Part shown: piece by piece, positions 43,869-51,868 of the stretch | Layout: each line of letters opens with the position of its first letter | How positions within the stretch are numbered: position 1 is the stretch's first letter | Origin: CAZOWW01 sp964583765 | GTDB lineage: Bacteria > Actinomycetota > Actinomycetes > Actinomycetales > Kineosporiaceae | Assembly: GCA_964583765.1 (NCBI GenBank) | Contig: CAZOWW010000005.1 | Span: forward strand, 1-64,000 | Direction: 5' to 3' | Length of the DNA stretch: 64,000 bases | Program-made: the position numbers and the translations under genes | The notes under the pieces: generated by a model | The model's input: only the letters and a program-made list of their open reading frames with translations | Told to the model about the DNA's origin: nothing | The model's database searches: none

Positions 43869-44372
43869 TCAGGCGTCGAGGACCACCTGGGTCCCGCTGA
43901 CGTGGATCGCCACGGCAGGCAGGGAGCTCGGTGCGGGGCCGCTGAGGTGCGCCCCGGTGGCCGCGTCGAACACCGAGCCGTGGCAGGGGCAGACCAACTT
44001 CGCGCCCTGCGGCGCCACTGTGCAGCCCATGTGCGTGCACACCCCCGAGAACGCGACGAAGGTGCCGGCCTTCGGCTGGGCGACCATCACCGGGTGCCCT
44101 GCACCGTCCCTGGCCGCGAACGCCCCGCCCACCGGGACATCCGCCACGGGAACCAGCGGGGCACTCGAGCCTGCACCTGGCGTGGACGCCGTCCCGGTGC
44201 CACCTCCGGTCCCGGCGCCGGGACCGGAGGTGGCACCGGCTCCACCCGACCTGCCGTCCGGGGCTCGGGTGGTCGAGGTGGCGGACGAGGACCCGCACCC
44301 GGCAAGAGGGAGGGCTGCCACGGCAGCGGCTCCGAGCGCGAGCGCGCTGCGGCGCGAGGGGTGGGTGGTCAT
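43869..44372 (-). CDS. Rieske 2Fe-2S lipoprotein with Tat signal
   Basis: A 167-residue exported protein. The N-terminus THPSRRSALALGAAAVAALP has a twin-arginine pattern and runs into LAGC with the lipidated cysteine near residue 26. A Gly/Ser/Thr linker follows, then a Rieske domain with CTHMGC and CPCHGSVFD, which supply two Cys and two His for the 2Fe-2S cluster. It should be an electron carrier on the outer face of the membrane, folded with its cluster before export. GGAGG lies before the ATG. The apbE gene pair lies 286 bases downstream on the same strand, so a shared extracytoplasmic redox role is possible. Confidence 0.92.
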   Translation of the reverse strand: MTTHPSRRSALALGAAAVAALPLAGCGSSSATSTTRAPDGRSGGAGATSGPGAGTGGGTGTASTPGAGSSAPLVPVADVPVGGAFAARDGAGHPVMVAQPKAGTFVAFSGVCTHMGCTVAPQGAKLVCPCHGSVFDAATGAHLSGPAPSSLPAVAIHVSGTQVVLDA

Positions 44373-44699
44373 CGACACCTCCGTGGCGGGTCCGCCCCTT
44401 GTCCGGGCGTCTGTGGTGAGCGTCACACACGCTAGCCCCGGAACGAGATCCGCGCGCGGCGACGACCAGGTGCCGCATTGTGTTCGTCGGCTTGCTCGTT
44501 TGCGTACTCTTCCGCCGGGGGCCTCCGGCAACGCTTGGTGCGCAGGCATTCCAGGTTCGGCATCACGCCGGGAGGTGGCCCAGGGGGTGGAGGCACTGCT
44601 CCCTCATCGCATCAGGGCGGTCTGTCGAATCGTGGCGCGGCCTTGTCGGTCACCCGATTCACGGGATCACCCTCCGGATTCAGACATCTGGGGTATTCC
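44373..44699. other. Divergent promoter region
   Basis: This stretch separates the Rieske gene and the unknown gene at 44700. No gene is supported and I could not identify -35/-10 elements with confidence. The ATG at 44700 has no obvious ribosome site. Confidence 0.4.
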
Positions 44700-45509
44700 A
44701 TGTCGAGATGGGACGGGCGATCCGCAGCGGATCCCCGCATGATCTGGAAGTTGGATGCAGAACTCGTGGAGGGGATCTGGCGGGAGACCGGTGAGGTCTT
44801 CGGGAACAAGCTGTGGCTGGACAGTATGTATGGATTGGTTCCGCGGGATCGGCAAGAACAGATCGAGCAGGTGACTGGTCTGAGCCTGTCCGGCCTCCTC
44901 GACCAGACCGTCCGGGACCTGGACCAGACCGTCCGTGACCTGGACCAGACCGTCCGTGACCTGGACCAGGGCCTGCCCGACCCGAGCCTGTTCTTCGCGG
45001 CCCTCGCGCGCGTCCTGGCACGTTTCGGGGTCGTCGCGCACTTCGCCCGTCACCCACGGTACGGCGACGTCCTGGAGAGAGCACGGATGATCGAGGAGAC
45101 CGGATCGGTTCCGGCCCACGGCGCCGAGGTGTGGGACTTCGACGAGGACATGGTCGGCGAACTGTGGTTGGCCATCGAGGACTCCCTGGACGACGCGGAC
45201 TGGGTCAGCGAGCAGTTCACCGGGATGCTGCTGCCCGAGTGGCGTGATGAGGCCACCCTGCGCGTGCGCTGCGAGGTCGACCAATTCGTGGCCGGCGTGC
45301 TCTGTGACCTGGGCGATCTCGGGGACCCGAGTGTGGCGCTGATCCGTGTCGCTGAGGCCTTCTCCCGCCACGGCATTGACATCCAGTACGGTCCGCATCC
45401 CGAGTCCGGGGATGTGGTTGCGCGCGCCAGGATGATTCTCGCCGCCCAGGGCGAGGATCCCGATCAGGGGAATGGACCTGACGGGGAGGTCGGGGAAGAG
45501 GGGGAGTAG
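44700..45509 (+). CDS. Unknown protein with an internal domain duplication
   Basis: A 269-residue acidic, helical, apparently cytosolic protein; no named family is recognised. Two halves of about 110 residues align by eye: IWKLDAELVEGIWRETGEVF...LFFAALARVLARFGVVAHFA and then RHPRYGDVLERARMI, against VWDFDEDMVGELWLAIEDSL...ALIRVAEAFSRHGIDIQYGP and then HPESGDVVARARMI. Between them in the first half are three tandem copies of the 7-residue unit DQTVRDL. The tail is acidic. A single copy of this roughly 100-residue unit may occur in other actinobacterial hypothetical proteins. It is alone, upstream of the MarR-regulated exporter. Confidence 0.65.
   Translation: MSRWDGRSAADPRMIWKLDAELVEGIWRETGEVFGNKLWLDSMYGLVPRDRQEQIEQVTGLSLSGLLDQTVRDLDQTVRDLDQTVRDLDQGLPDPSLFFAALARVLARFGVVAHFARHPRYGDVLERARMIEETGSVPAHGAEVWDFDEDMVGELWLAIEDSLDDADWVSEQFTGMLLPEWRDEATLRVRCEVDQFVAGVLCDLGDLGDPSVALIRVAEAFSRHGIDIQYGPHPESGDVVARARMILAAQGEDPDQGNGPDGEVGEEGE
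44901..44963 (+). repeat. 21-bp in-phase tandem repeat
   Basis: Three copies of GACCAGACCGTCCGTGACCT plus G (first copy with one change) encode DQTVRDL three times inside the unknown protein at 44700. Confidence 0.93.
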
Positions 45510-45627
45510 CCGGGGGCCGAGCCGGCCGTTCTCGGGGCTCCGTCCCGTCCCCGATGAAGACCTGATGTGGGCCGGGACCTTGGGGGTGGGGCTGCCGGGG
45601 TGAGGTGAGGGCTGCGCCGGAAAGTTC

Positions 45628-45656
45628 GTTGCGTAGGTAACTGTTGCCCAGGTAAC
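45628..45656. promoter_or_regulatory. Twin MarR-type operators
   Basis: GTTGCGTAGGTAAC (45628-45641) and GTTGCCCAGGTAAC (45643-45656) are near-identical 14-base elements, 15 bases apart, each an imperfect dyad (GTTrCCyrGGyAAC in the second). They lie about 215 bases before the MarR gene and are the best operator candidates for autoregulation of this operon. Confidence 0.55.
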
Positions 45657-45870
45657 GTTCCGGTTGACGGCTCGTCCGCCCTGAGCTGAGGCAAAGGGGA
45701 CGGCCGAACGGGTGTTCGCCGAGGGAGCGTCCGGCTCCGGTCCCGTACGCGCGGACCGCGGTCAGGGTGCCGGGGCGAGCCGGGTGTCGGGGAGGACCGC
45801 GGGTGCCCTGGTCACAGGCACCTGCCGGTCAGGTGCACGGGCGGGGTGGAAGCAAGGGGAGGGGATCCGG

Positions 45871-46476
45871 GTGAACCTGCGCAGGGGACGTACCGAGGGG
45901 GCCTGCGGGCCGCGGGCACCGCTGTTGGGTCTGCCGGACCTACCGGGCACCGACCCGGCCTCGGTCGCCGCCTTCCGCGCGATGCTCGGCCTGATGCGGC
46001 GGCACCGGCAGTTGATGAGCCAGGTGCTCTCCGGGCGCGATCTGCACCCCGGCCAGGCGGGCTGCCTCGGGGTGCTGCTGACCCACGGTGAGCTGTCCCA
46101 GAGCGACCTCGCGGAACACCTCGCGATCTCCCGGCCCGGGGTGACCCGGCTGCTGCAACGACTGGAGCGGGCCGGTCTCGTGAACCGTCGTTCCGACCCG
46201 CATGACCAGCGTCAGGCTCTGGTCACCCTCACCCCGACCGGGCGGGACCTGGCGCTGTGCCTGCCCACTGCGGTGCGGGAGTACATCGACCACACCCTGG
46301 CCCTGCTGCCCGCCGAGGACGTGCGTGAACTCACCCGCATCCTGGGGGCACTGACCACTCGCATAGACGAGGCCCTTGCGGGTCCTGTCGACGAGGCCCT
46401 TGCGGGTCCTGTCGACGAGGCCCTTGCGGGCCCAGCCGTACCGACGTCCACCGTTCCGAGGATGAATCCCACATGA
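45871..46476 (+). CDS. MarR-family regulator
   Basis: A 201-residue regulator. The winged helix-turn-helix is typical: LHPGQAGCLGVLLTHGELSQ, then DLAEHLAISRPGVTRLLQRLERAGLVNRRSDPHDQRQALVTLTPTG (about 70-130), with flanking dimer helices. The last 25 residues contain three copies of the 8-residue unit DEALAGPV. The start GTG 45871 has GGGGAGGGG upstream. Its stop overlaps the first exporter gene as ATGA, so it is part of that operon and likely represses it until an efflux substrate binds. Confidence 0.9.
   Translation: MNLRRGRTEGACGPRAPLLGLPDLPGTDPASVAAFRAMLGLMRRHRQLMSQVLSGRDLHPGQAGCLGVLLTHGELSQSDLAEHLAISRPGVTRLLQRLERAGLVNRRSDPHDQRQALVTLTPTGRDLALCLPTAVREYIDHTLALLPAEDVRELTRILGALTTRIDEALAGPVDEALAGPVDEALAGPAVPTSTVPRMNPT
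46366..46437 (+). repeat. 24-bp in-phase tandem repeat in marR-type gene
   Basis: Three copies of GACGAGGCCCTTGCGGGTCC plus TGTC (third diverging at the end) encode DEALAGPV near the C-terminus. Confidence 0.93.
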
Positions 46477-48338
46477 TCCGACTGCTTCGCCGCTACCTGC
46501 GGCCGTACCGCGGCCAACTCGCCGTGGTGGCGGTGCTGCTGCTGGGCCAGGCCATCGGCAACCTGATGTTGCCCAGCCTCAACGCCGACATCATCAACAC
46601 CGGGGTCCTGCGCGGGGACACCGGCTACATCCTGCGCACGGGCGGTTTGATGCTGGGGGTCACCCTGGCACTCGTCGTGGCCGCGGTGATCACCGTCTAC
46701 TTCGGTGCCCGGACCGCCATGTCCCTGGGCCGGGACCTGCGTGCCGCAATGTTCCGCACCGTCGAGGGCTTCTCCCTGCGGGAGGTGAACCAGTTCGGGG
46801 CGCCGTCCCTGATCACGCGCAACACCAACGACGCCCAACAGGTGCAGATGTTCGTCCTGATGGCGCTCACCTTCATGTTCTCGGCGCCGATCACCGCCGT
46901 GGGCGGCGTCCTCATGGCCCTGCGGGAGAACGTCACCCTCTCGGGCCTGCTCCTGGTGATCCTGCCGCTGCTCATCGGCGTCGTGGCACTGGTGATGCGT
47001 GCGGCGATCCCGCTGTTCCGCTCGGTGCAGTCCAAGCTGGACCGCATCAACCGGGTCATGCAGGAGAACCTCGCCGGCGTCCGGGTGATCCGTGCCTTCG
47101 TGCGCACCGAGTCGGAGCAGCGGCGGTTCGCCGAGGCCAATGCCGATCTGACCGGGACGCTGTTGCGGGTCAATCGGGTCTTCGCGCTGACCATGCCCTC
47201 ACTGATGTTGATCTTCAATCTCTCCACCGTCGCCATCGTCTGGTTCGGCGGTCACCTGGTGGACGGCGGAGACATGCCCATTGGCAATCTGACCGCCTTC
47301 CTGTCCTACATCATGCAGATCCTCTTCTCCGTGATGATGGCCGTGATGATGGTGGTCATGGTGCCGCGCGCGGCCGCCTCGGCCGAACGCATCCAGGAGG
47401 TGCTCGACACCGTTCCCGCCGTCCAGGACCCGCCCCCGCCATCGGCTGACGATTCCCAGGGCGCCGCGGCCTCCGCCGTTCTCGGCGACGGCTCCGCGGA
47501 GGCCCCGTGGTCCACGCCGGCTTCGATCACCGCCGAGCCTCGTGAGCCGCGTGAACCGGACGCCTGGCGAGCAGGTCCCCCCACCGACGCCGTCCTCGGA
47601 CAGGTGCGTTTCGAGAACGTCGAGTTCGGCTACCCCGGGGCCGAGGACCCGGTGCTGCGCGGGGTGAGCGCGACCTTCCCGACCGGGCGGACCACCGCGA
47701 TCGTCGGCGGCACGGGCGCGGGGAAGACGACCCTCGTCAACCTCATCCCTCGCCTGTACGACGTCACCGGTGGGGCGGTGCTGCTGGACGGCGCCGACGT
47801 GCGGTCGCGGACCCAGGAGGAGCTGCGTTCCTCGATGGGGCTGGTGCCGCAGCGGGCGTTCCTCTTCCGCGGCACCGTGGCGAGCAACCTGCGGTTCGGC
47901 CGCGAGGAGGCCACCGACGAGGAACTGTGGCACGCCCTTGAGGTGGCGCAGGCCCGGGACTTCGTCGAGGCCCTGCCCGAGGGCCTGGAGGCGGTGATCG
48001 ACCAGGGGGGGACGAACCTCTCCGGCGGTCAACGGCAGCGGATGGCGATCGCGCGGGCCGTCGTGCGCCGTCCCCGACTCTTCGTCTTCGACGACAGCTT
48101 CTCGGCGCTCGACAACGTCACCGACTCCCGGCTGCGGGCGGCCCTGCGAGCGGAGACGCGTGAGGCAACGGTGATCATCGTGGCCCAGCGGGTGAGCACG
48201 ATCCTGGACGCCGACCAGATCGTCGTCCTGGACGGGGGACAGGTGGTCGGTGCGGGCACGCACGAGGAACTGCTCGTGAGCTGCCCCACCTACGAGGAGA
48301 TCGTGGCGTCGCAGTTGAACGGAGCGCGGGCGGCATGA
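46473..48338 (+). CDS. Multidrug ABC exporter half, degenerate-site subunit
   Basis: A 621-residue fused membrane-ATPase half-transporter with six N-terminal helices. Its ATPase has Walker A GGTGAGKTT, signature NLSGGQRQRMAIARA, but Walker B reads LFVFDDSFSALD (aspartate in place of the catalytic glutamate) and the switch region IIVAQRVSTI has glutamine in place of histidine. These changes mark the non-hydrolysing site of heterodimers such as TM287/288, BmrCD and LmrCD. A disordered linker of about 70 residues precedes the ATPase. It pairs with the next gene (ATGA overlap), which supplies the active site. Confidence 0.93.
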   Translation: MIRLLRRYLRPYRGQLAVVAVLLLGQAIGNLMLPSLNADIINTGVLRGDTGYILRTGGLMLGVTLALVVAAVITVYFGARTAMSLGRDLRAAMFRTVEGFSLREVNQFGAPSLITRNTNDAQQVQMFVLMALTFMFSAPITAVGGVLMALRENVTLSGLLLVILPLLIGVVALVMRAAIPLFRSVQSKLDRINRVMQENLAGVRVIRAFVRTESEQRRFAEANADLTGTLLRVNRVFALTMPSLMLIFNLSTVAIVWFGGHLVDGGDMPIGNLTAFLSYIMQILFSVMMAVMMVVMVPRAAASAERIQEVLDTVPAVQDPPPPSADDSQGAAASAVLGDGSAEAPWSTPASITAEPREPREPDAWRAGPPTDAVLGQVRFENVEFGYPGAEDPVLRGVSATFPTGRTTAIVGGTGAGKTTLVNLIPRLYDVTGGAVLLDGADVRSRTQEELRSSMGLVPQRAFLFRGTVASNLRFGREEATDEELWHALEVAQARDFVEALPEGLEAVIDQGGTNLSGGQRQRMAIARAVVRRPRLFVFDDSFSALDNVTDSRLRAALRAETREATVIIVAQRVSTILDADQIVVLDGGQVVGAGTHEELLVSCPTYEEIVASQLNGARAA

Positions 48339-50428
48339 GCGCACACACGGGATCCGGTGCCGGCCCCACGCCGGGCGCCGGGGGACGACCGGGCGCGCCG
48401 GGAGGTCCAGGAGGGTTCGGCCCGCGCGGCCCGGGGCGCGGCCCCGGTGGACCGGGCGGTCCGGGTGGCCCCGGCGGGCGCCTGGGCATGCCGACCGAGA
48501 AGGCGGAGAACTTCGGCCTCGCGCTGCGCCGGATGCTGGTGCGGCTGCGGACCGAGCGGCCCCGGCTGCTGCTGGTGGTCTCGCTGGGCGTCATCAGCGT
48601 GAGCCTGAGCATCGTCGGGCCGAAGCTGCTCGGCAAGGCCACGACCCTGCTCTTCGAGGGCGTGGTGAGCAAGCAGCTCTTCGAGGGCACGGTGAGCAAG
48701 CAGCTGCCCGCCGGCGTCAGCAAGGAACAGCTGGTCACGCAGTTGCGGGCGCGGGGACACGGCCAGCAGGCAGACATGCTCAGCGGCATGCACGTGCACC
48801 CCGGGCAGGGCGTGCCGTTCGGTCATCTCGGGCAGATCCTCCTCATCGTGGTCCTGGTCTACGCCCTCAGCTCGGTGTTCGCCTGGGCGCAGAGCTACCT
48901 CATGGCCGGGGTCACCCAGCGGGTGATCTACAAGCTCCGCGAGGAGGCCGACCTCAAGCTCGGGCGGCTCCCGCTGCGGTACTTCGACCAGAACGCCCGC
49001 GGTGAGGTGCTGAGCCGCGTGACCAACGACATCGACAACATCAACCAGACCCTGCAGCAGTCCCTGACCCAGCTGATCACGTCGGTGCTGACGGTGCTGG
49101 GAGTGCTCGCGATGATGGTGTGGATCAGCTGGCTGCTGGCCCTGGTCTCGCTGGTGGCGATCCCGATGTCCGCCTTCGTGACCATGCGGATCGCCAAGCG
49201 CTCGCAGGGGGAGTTCGCCGCCCAGTGGAAGTGGACCGGCCGGCTGAACGGTCATGTCGAGGAGATGTACGCCGGGCACGACCTCGTGAAGGTCTTCGGC
49301 CGGCAGCCCGAGGCGATGCGCACCTTCGACGAGGCCAACGCCGAGATGTACCGGGCGAGCTTCCGGGCGCAGTTCATCTCGGGGATCATCCAGCCGGCGA
49401 TGATGTTCATCTCGAATCTGAACTACGTCGCCGTCGCGGTGATCGGCGGCTTCCGGGTGGCCTCGGGGACGATGGCACTGGGCGACGTCCAGGCATTCAT
49501 CCAGTACTCGCGACAGTTCGCGATGCCGATCACCCAGATCGCCAGTCTGACGAATCTCGTGCAGTCCGGTCTCGCCTCGGCGGAGCGCGTGTTCGCCCTG
49601 CTCGACGAGCCCGAGGAGGAGCCGGACGCCGCCGAGCCGGTGGTGCTCACGGCACCCCGCGGGCACGTGGTGTTCGAGCGGATCTCCTTCCGGTACACAC
49701 CGGACACCCCGCTCATCGAGGATCTCTCGCTCGAGGCGCGGCCGGGTCAGACGGTGGCGATCGTCGGTCCCACCGGTGCGGGCAAGACCACCCTGGTCAA
49801 CCTGTTGATGCGGTTCTACGAGCTGGACGGCGGGCGGATCACCCTGGACGGCGTGGACATCCGCTCCCTGACCAGGGACGGCCTGCGGCGCAACTTCGGC
49901 ATGGTGCTCCAGGACGCATGGCTGTTCGGCGGCACCATCCGCGAGAACATCGCCTACGGAGCCGAGAACGCCTCGGACGAGCAGATCATGGCGGCAGCGC
50001 AGGCCGCGCACGTGGACCACGTGGTGCGCACCCTGGCCGACGGATACGACACGGTGCTCGACGACGAGGCGTCCAACGTCTCGGCGGGGGAGCGTCAGTT
50101 GCTCACCATCGCCCGGGCCTTCCTCGCGGATCCGGCGATCCTGATCCTCGACGAGGCCACCAGTTCGGTGGACACCCGCACCGAGGTGCTGATCCAGAAG
50201 GCGATGGCGGGGCTGCGGTCCGGGCGGACGAGTTTCGTCATCGCGCACCGGCTCTCCACGATCCGTGGTGCGGACACGATCCTGGTCATGGACCACGGGA
50301 ATGTCGTCGAACAGGGCAGTCACGAACAGCTCATGGCGACGCAGGGGGTCTACCACGACCTGTACCAGAGCCAGTTCTCCCGGGTCGAGGGGGAGGACGT
50401 GCGATCGGGCGCGGTGTCCGCAAGCTGA
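48335..50428 (+). CDS. Multidrug ABC exporter half, catalytic subunit
   Basis: A 697-residue half-transporter. The N-terminal 50 residues are Gly/Pro-rich. Six helices follow, with an insert of about 60 residues between the first two that includes two 9-residue copies of LFEGxVSKQ. The ATPase has Walker A GPTGAGKTT, a normal Walker B (LILDEATSSVD) and switch histidine (FVIAHRLSTI), but its signature is NVSAGERQLLTIARA in place of LSGGQ. In the heterodimer that altered signature faces the degenerate Walker site of the partner, so one composite site is active. It should export drugs or lipids. A hairpin terminator follows. Confidence 0.93.
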   Translation: MSAHTGSGAGPTPGAGGRPGAPGGPGGFGPRGPGRGPGGPGGPGGPGGRLGMPTEKAENFGLALRRMLVRLRTERPRLLLVVSLGVISVSLSIVGPKLLGKATTLLFEGVVSKQLFEGTVSKQLPAGVSKEQLVTQLRARGHGQQADMLSGMHVHPGQGVPFGHLGQILLIVVLVYALSSVFAWAQSYLMAGVTQRVIYKLREEADLKLGRLPLRYFDQNARGEVLSRVTNDIDNINQTLQQSLTQLITSVLTVLGVLAMMVWISWLLALVSLVAIPMSAFVTMRIAKRSQGEFAAQWKWTGRLNGHVEEMYAGHDLVKVFGRQPEAMRTFDEANAEMYRASFRAQFISGIIQPAMMFISNLNYVAVAVIGGFRVASGTMALGDVQAFIQYSRQFAMPITQIASLTNLVQSGLASAERVFALLDEPEEEPDAAEPVVLTAPRGHVVFERISFRYTPDTPLIEDLSLEARPGQTVAIVGPTGAGKTTLVNLLMRFYELDGGRITLDGVDIRSLTRDGLRRNFGMVLQDAWLFGGTIRENIAYGAENASDEQIMAAAQAAHVDHVVRTLADGYDTVLDDEASNVSAGERQLLTIARAFLADPAILILDEATSSVDTRTEVLIQKAMAGLRSGRTSFVIAHRLSTIRGADTILVMDHGNVVEQGSHEQLMATQGVYHDLYQSQFSRVEGEDVRSGAVSAS

Positions 50429-50455
50429 CCGGAGCGCGAGGCTGAGCTGAGCACG

Positions 50456-50493
50456 AGCTGGGGTCGGGGCCCGGACGGGTCCCGACCCCAGCT
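50456..50493 (+). terminator. Terminator after the MarR/ABC operon
   Basis: A perfect 13-bp stem, AGCTGGGGTCGGG and CCCGACCCCAGCT, starts 28 bases after the exporter stop. The 12-base loop can itself pair (CCCG with CGGG). Confidence 0.7.
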
Positions 50494-50602
50494 GCGTGAG
50501 TCGTGCGGTCCGCTTGGGCTCGCTCGGGTGCCTCGGCCGGCGGCCATGAGCTGAGCCTCGTGCGGGCGGTACCTGCTGCCGTGAACCGGGCTCCGGTCAG
50601 GC

Positions 50603-51415
50603 TCAGCTGACCGAGCGCACCGTCCAGAAGTCCGACGACAGCGAGCGTTCGGTCAGGTACTCGTACGGCAGGGTGAAGTAGCCCTCCTGGCCCCAGCCGG
50701 TCCCCCAGGAATTGCGCACGAGGAACCGGCTGCCGGCGTCGTCGTAGCCGACCGCGAGCACAGCATGCCCTCCGAGCAGTTCCTCGTCGGGTTGTGGCAT
50801 CGGCGCGACGCCCGTGCTGGCCACCTCCCGGCTCTCGAAGCTCGTGTAGACGGAGAAGCCGAACACGAACGGGAACCCGTTCGCCAGGACTCCTCGCAGC
50901 TGGTCCAGGTCGCGCACCACTCGTTGGTAGGAGATCGCGCGGTTCGCCAGGGCATCGGCGTACACCTCGGCGGAAGGCTTCTGACCTGCGCGGGCATCGG
51001 ACGGGAACGGCCCGCCGTCGTACTCGGGCGGGGTGTCGTCATAGGGCCACTCCGACTCGGGCGGCACCCCGAGCCTGGCGACGCTCTTGATGCCGTCACG
51101 GATCTGGGCGCCCGAGTCGTAGAGCACCTGCCCCTCGACGGCGCGCTCGTTGTAGTAGATGAACAACCGGGACGGCGTGAAGTCGACGAGACCCTGCTTG
51201 ACCAGGTCGAACTCGAAGGCGCCGGCGATGGCGTTCGCCGTGCAGCTGCCGATCCGTCCCTGGTCGTAGACCGCCGGCTGGTGGTCGCGCAGATCCACGG
51301 ACGGCGGCAGGGTGGCCAGGGCGATCCGCGGTACGGAGTGGATGTGGTCGCGGGCGTCGGGCAGATCAGGTTGCCAGCCGTACCGGGATGTGTTGCGAGG
51401 CCGAGTGGTGGACAC
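50603..51415 (-). CDS. Papain-like (C1A) cysteine peptidase
   Basis: A 270-residue protein with the C1 catalytic residues in order: the oxyanion glutamine and active cysteine in YDQGRIGSCTANAIAGAFE (cysteine near residue 58), histidine in LLGGHAVLAVGYDDAG, and asparagine in FLVRNSWGTGWGQEGY. There is no signal peptide and no long inhibitory propeptide, so it may act in the cytosol, or be exported by another route. Bacterial members of this kind are poorly characterised. The GTG start 51415 is supported by GGAGAGGAG. Confidence 0.88.
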   Translation of the reverse strand: MSTTRPRNTSRYGWQPDLPDARDHIHSVPRIALATLPPSVDLRDHQPAVYDQGRIGSCTANAIAGAFEFDLVKQGLVDFTPSRLFIYYNERAVEGQVLYDSGAQIRDGIKSVARLGVPPESEWPYDDTPPEYDGGPFPSDARAGQKPSAEVYADALANRAISYQRVVRDLDQLRGVLANGFPFVFGFSVYTSFESREVASTGVAPMPQPDEELLGGHAVLAVGYDDAGSRFLVRNSWGTGWGQEGYFTLPYEYLTERSLSSDFWTVRSVS

Positions 51416-51868
51416 GGCGAGCTCCTCTCCGGGTGGAACAAGGTCCGAGGTGTGGCGGAGACGGGGTCTGTGGGGCGGAGAACGGGTGGACGGGGGTGGA
51501 GAACGAGTGGATGTTCCGGCACCAGGCTGCCATGCTCGGCGTCCGAGATCGGATGTTTTGCACAGCACCGGCGTGCCCGACGGCGCGGGGTGTGCTGCCC
51601 GTGCGGTGAGCGGCGGCGCGTGGTGACGCCGGCCGGACCCCGGCTGGGGTGGATCCGGTGGGACCGGTCGTGGATGAGTCGGTCCCGGGGGAGCCGCCCT
51701 GGTTCGGACCGGCCCTTGCTCAGGAGGAGCGTTCTGCCGCCGTTCTGATGCACACCGTATCTAACTGATCTACGGAGAGTTCTGAGTGGATCGTCGTGGG
51801 GCGCGCCTGCCCGGGTGGATCGTCGTGGGGAGTGCCTGCCCGGGCGGATCGCCGTGGGGCGCGCCCGG
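51416..51868. other. Intergenic region ending in a 29-bp tandem repeat
   Basis: No gene is supported. At 51786-51814 and 51815-51843 lie two copies of a 29-base unit beginning GTGGATCGTCGTGGGG; a third, shortened copy at 51844-51868 reaches the stop of the next gene. A slightly AT-richer patch at 51745-51785 (containing CACACCGTATCTAACTGATC) may hold a promoter element. Confidence 0.75.
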
